A DNA stretch of 64,000 nt from Gammaproteobacteria bacterium. GTDB lineage: Bacteria > Pseudomonadota > Gammaproteobacteria > Steroidobacterales > GCA-2729495. The notes under the pieces are model-generated. The model saw nothing but the letters and a program-made list of their open reading frames with translations. It was not told the origin of the DNA and made no database searches. Position numbers and translations under genes: made by a program. The stretch is taken from the NCBI GenBank assembly GCA_020851975.1, contig JADZBS010000003.1:87940-151939 (forward strand). The letters are read 5' to 3'. Shown here piece by piece: positions 62,173 to 64,000 of this stretch. Numbering within the stretch: position 1 is the first letter of the stretch; each line of letters begins with the position of its first letter.

Positions 62173-63055
62173 TTCGAAGAACGACGCGCCCGACCAGGCC
62201 GACGGCCTGCGGCGCCTGCGCGAGGCGCGGCCCGTGAAGGTGATCACCGTGACCGGCGGCAAGGGCGGTGTGGGCAAGACCAACGTCTGTGCCAACCTCG
62301 CCGTGGCCATGGCCATGCTCGGGCGGCGCGTGATGCTCCTCGACGGCGACCTCGGGCTCGCCAACGTCGACGTGCTGTTCGGCCTGCACCCCCAGTACAC
62401 GATGGCCGAGGTGGTGCGCGGCGAACGCACGCTCGCCGAGGTCGTCGTGCCCGGACCCGCCGGCGTCATGGTCGTGCCAGGCGCCTCGGGCCTGTCCGAG
62501 ATGGCCAACCTGACGAGCGCGCAGAACGCCGGCATCGTCAACGCCTTCAGCGATCTGACCTGCGAACTCGACGTGCTGCTGGTCGACACGCCGGCCGGCA
62601 TCTCCGACCCGGTGCTGCGCTTCGCCGAGGCTGCTCACGAGGTCGTGGTCGTGGTCTGCGACGAGCCGACCTCCATCACCGACGCCTACGCGGTCATCAA
62701 GGTACTGTCGCGCGAGCGCGGTGTGGGCCGGTTCCGCGTGGTCACCAACATGACCCGCGAGGGCGGCCACGGCCGCCTGTTGTTCGAGAAGCTGTTGCGG
62801 GTCACCGAGCGTTTCCTGCAGGTGTCGCTCGACCATGCCGGCAGCGTCCCCTACGACGACCGGGTGTGGCGGGCAGTGCAGCTGCAGACGCCTTTCGTGA
62901 CGGCGTTCCCGGCGAGCCTCGCCGCGGCGGCCCTCAAGCAGCTCGCCCATCGTGCCGATAAGTGGGATACCCCCCGCGCGGCGCGGGGGCACATCGAGTT
63001 CTTCGTCGAGCGGCTGCTGCGGCTGCCGCCCGGGGCACAGGGCGCGGTGGCATGA
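62159..63055 (+). CDS. flhG: flagellar number regulator FlhG/FleN
   Basis: A MinD-like ATPase that limits flagellar number, stimulates FlhF and restrains FleQ. 298 residues. The N-terminal activator helix is DQADGLRRLR (from residue 12; the DQAxxLR motif acts on FlhF). The deviant Walker A is GGKGGVGKT (33-41), and the Walker B region is LLVDTPAGI. The membrane-targeting helix is at the C-terminus (FFVERLLRLP). A sigma-28 promoter lies inside its 3' end. It overlaps fliA by 4 bp. Confidence 0.95.
   Translation: MPVPDSKNDAPDQADGLRRLREARPVKVITVTGGKGGVGKTNVCANLAVAMAMLGRRVMLLDGDLGLANVDVLFGLHPQYTMAEVVRGERTLAEVVVPGPAGVMVVPGASGLSEMANLTSAQNAGIVNAFSDLTCELDVLLVDTPAGISDPVLRFAEAAHEVVVVVCDEPTSITDAYAVIKVLSRERGVGRFRVVTNMTREGGHGRLLFEKLLRVTERFLQVSLDHAGSVPYDDRVWRAVQLQTPFVTAFPASLAAAALKQLAHRADKWDTPRAARGHIEFFVERLLRLPPGAQGAVA
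62934..62961 (+). promoter_or_regulatory. sigma-28 (FliA) promoter of fliA, inside flhG
   Basis: TCAAG (62934-62938), 15 bp, GCCGATAA (62954-62961), within the flhG codons for LKQLAHRADK. Same boxes and spacing as the fliC promoter. Leader to the fliA ATG is about 84 nt. Confidence 0.65.
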
Positions 63056-63795
63056 GCAGCGCCTCGGCCTACGCCGTCGCCGCCCAGCTGCCGCCCGAGG
63101 CGCTGGTCGAGCGCTATGCGCCGCTGGTCAAGAAGATTGCCAACCATCTTCTCGGCCGGCTGCCCGACGGCGTGGAGCTCGAGGACCTGGTGCAGACGGG
63201 GCTGATCGCGCTGCTCGACGCGGCGCGCCAGTACTCGGCCACCAAGGGTGCGTCGTTCGAGACCTACGCGAGCATACGGGTGCGTGGAGCCATGCTGGAC
63301 GAGTTCAGGAACACCGACTGGGCACCGCGCTCCGTGTACCGCAAGCAACGCCAGCTGACCGCGGCCGTGCGCGCCGTGGAAAACCGCACCGGTGCCCATG
63401 CCACGCCGCGCGAGGTCGCCGCCGAACTCGGCGTGGAGCTCGACGAGTACTTCGACATGGTGGCCACGACCGCCTCGCAGCGCATGTTCAGCCTCGAGGA
63501 AGCCGATCCCGACCTCGCCGGCGACGGTGTCGGGCAGGAGACCGGGCCCGCGACCGACCCGTTCAGCGAGGCCGAGACCGAGGAGTTCCACCAGGCCATG
63601 AGCGAGGCGATCCGCGGGCTTCCGGAACGCGAATCCCTGGTCATGGGGCTCTACTACGACGAGGAACTGAACCTCAAGGAGATCGGCGAGGTGCTCGGCG
63701 TCAGCGAGTCGCGGGTCTGCCAGATCCACGGCCAGGCGCTGACGCGGCTGCGCGCCCGCCTGCAGGACTGGGCCCGCGCCGGGGCCGACCGCTGA
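63052..63795 (+). CDS. fliA: flagellar sigma factor FliA (sigma-28)
   Basis: An RNA polymerase sigma factor for late flagellar genes. 247 residues: region 2 (about 15-90) with HLLGRLPDGVELEDLVQTG and FETYASIRVRGAMLDEFR, region 3 (about 105-160), and region 4 HTH (about 195-240) with LNLKEIGEVLGVSESRVCQI. It is antagonised by FlgM. ATG overlaps the flhG stop. Confidence 0.96.
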   Translation: MSSASAYAVAAQLPPEALVERYAPLVKKIANHLLGRLPDGVELEDLVQTGLIALLDAARQYSATKGASFETYASIRVRGAMLDEFRNTDWAPRSVYRKQRQLTAAVRAVENRTGAHATPREVAAELGVELDEYFDMVATTASQRMFSLEEADPDLAGDGVGQETGPATDPFSEAETEEFHQAMSEAIRGLPERESLVMGLYYDEELNLKEIGEVLGVSESRVCQIHGQALTRLRARLQDWARAGADR

Positions 63796-63824
63796 GTGCC
63801 AGGGAACGGAAAGCAGACTGACCG

Positions 63825-64000
63825 ATGGATCCATTGACGACAACCGGTGTGGTGCTGGCGCTGGTCGCCCTGGTAGGCGGCAGCATCCTCAAGGGTGCCG
63901 GCGTCATGTCGCTGCTCAACCCGGCCGCCTTCGTGATCGTGTTCATCGGCACGCTTGCCTCGAGCCTGGTGCAGACGCCGAAGGCGACCTTCATGCGCGC
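63825..64000 (+). CDS. motA: MotA-type flagellar stator protein (5' part)
   Basis: The start of a proton- or sodium-driven stator subunit. The 58 visible residues begin MDPLTTTGVVLALVALVGGS, then a second hydrophobic helix (LLNPAAFVIVFIGTLASSLV), matching MotA/PomA/MotC. The gene runs off the right edge. Its place right after fliA resembles motC of Pseudomonas, but without the cheYZAB genes that lie between them there. Confidence 0.88.
   Translation, partial: MDPLTTTGVVLALVALVGGSILKGAGVMSLLNPAAFVIVFIGTLASSLVQTPKATFMR

Overview
The window is high-GC DNA (codons mostly ending in G or C) from a motile gammaproteobacterium. Three things point there: a flagellar cluster in Pseudomonas/Xanthomonas-like order with FleSR, FlhFG and sigma-54 promoters; proteins with VPLPA-type (PEP-CTERM-like) sorting tails; and REP palindromes of the GTAG-hairpin type. 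A Xanthomonadales/Steroidobacterales/Nevskiales-like bacterium is a reasonable guess, but species or genus cannot be fixed from the sequence alone. I see no tRNA, rRNA, CRISPR array, transposase or phage gene.

Layout. (i) About 1-13.6 kb is a mosaic of single genes and short operons: an O-methyltransferase, a zinc-ribbon protein, bactofilin, an amino-acid permease convergent with greB, a DUF2141 protein, an FmdB-like protein, a NamZ/DOMON pair, a glutathione S-transferase, a cytochrome c, a divergent pair of VPLPA-CTERM proteins, an RRM RNA-binding protein, a DUF748 envelope protein and an ABM-domain enzyme. (ii) About 13.7-25.6 kb is a complete glycogen cluster: glgP-glgX (+), glgB (-), glgC-malQ (+), glgA (-). 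It covers ADP-glucose synthesis, elongation, branching, debranching, phosphorolysis and disproportionation. It is followed by a universal stress protein. (iii) About 26.3-64 kb is one continuous flagellar region: flgNM and flgA on the minus strand, then flgBCDEFGHIJKL, fliC, flaG, fliDST, a PilZ-like gene, fleSR, fliEFGHIJKLMNOPQR, flhBAFG, fliA and the start of a motA-type stator gene on the plus strand.

Regulation can be read directly from the DNA of the flagellar region. Six sigma-54 (-24/-12) promoters lie before flgA, flgB, fliD, fleS, fliK and fliL. Three sigma-28 promoters, all with the same 15-bp spacer, lie before flgMN, before fliC and inside the 3' end of flhG ahead of fliA. The fleS and fliL promoters share an upstream module: two FleQ-like 14-bp palindromes 33-34 bp apart, an IHF-like site, then -24/-12. 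This suggests an order FleQ -> fleSR and fliL operon -> FleR-dependent sigma-54 genes -> FliA-dependent fliC/flgM/fliA. The fleQ gene itself is not in the window; a PilZ-like gene occupies the place before fleSR where Pseudomonas has fleQ.

The two larger intergenic gaps (between glgX and glgB, and between flgL and fliC) are filled with REP/REPIN-like repeats that include tandem ladders of half-REP units. One half-REP supplies the last codons and the stop codon of glgB. The strongest candidates for new biology are these repeats, the FleQ-type enhancer module, the nested fliA promoter and the almost leaderless sigma-54 transcript of fleSR. I did not find a wholly unknown multi-gene system.
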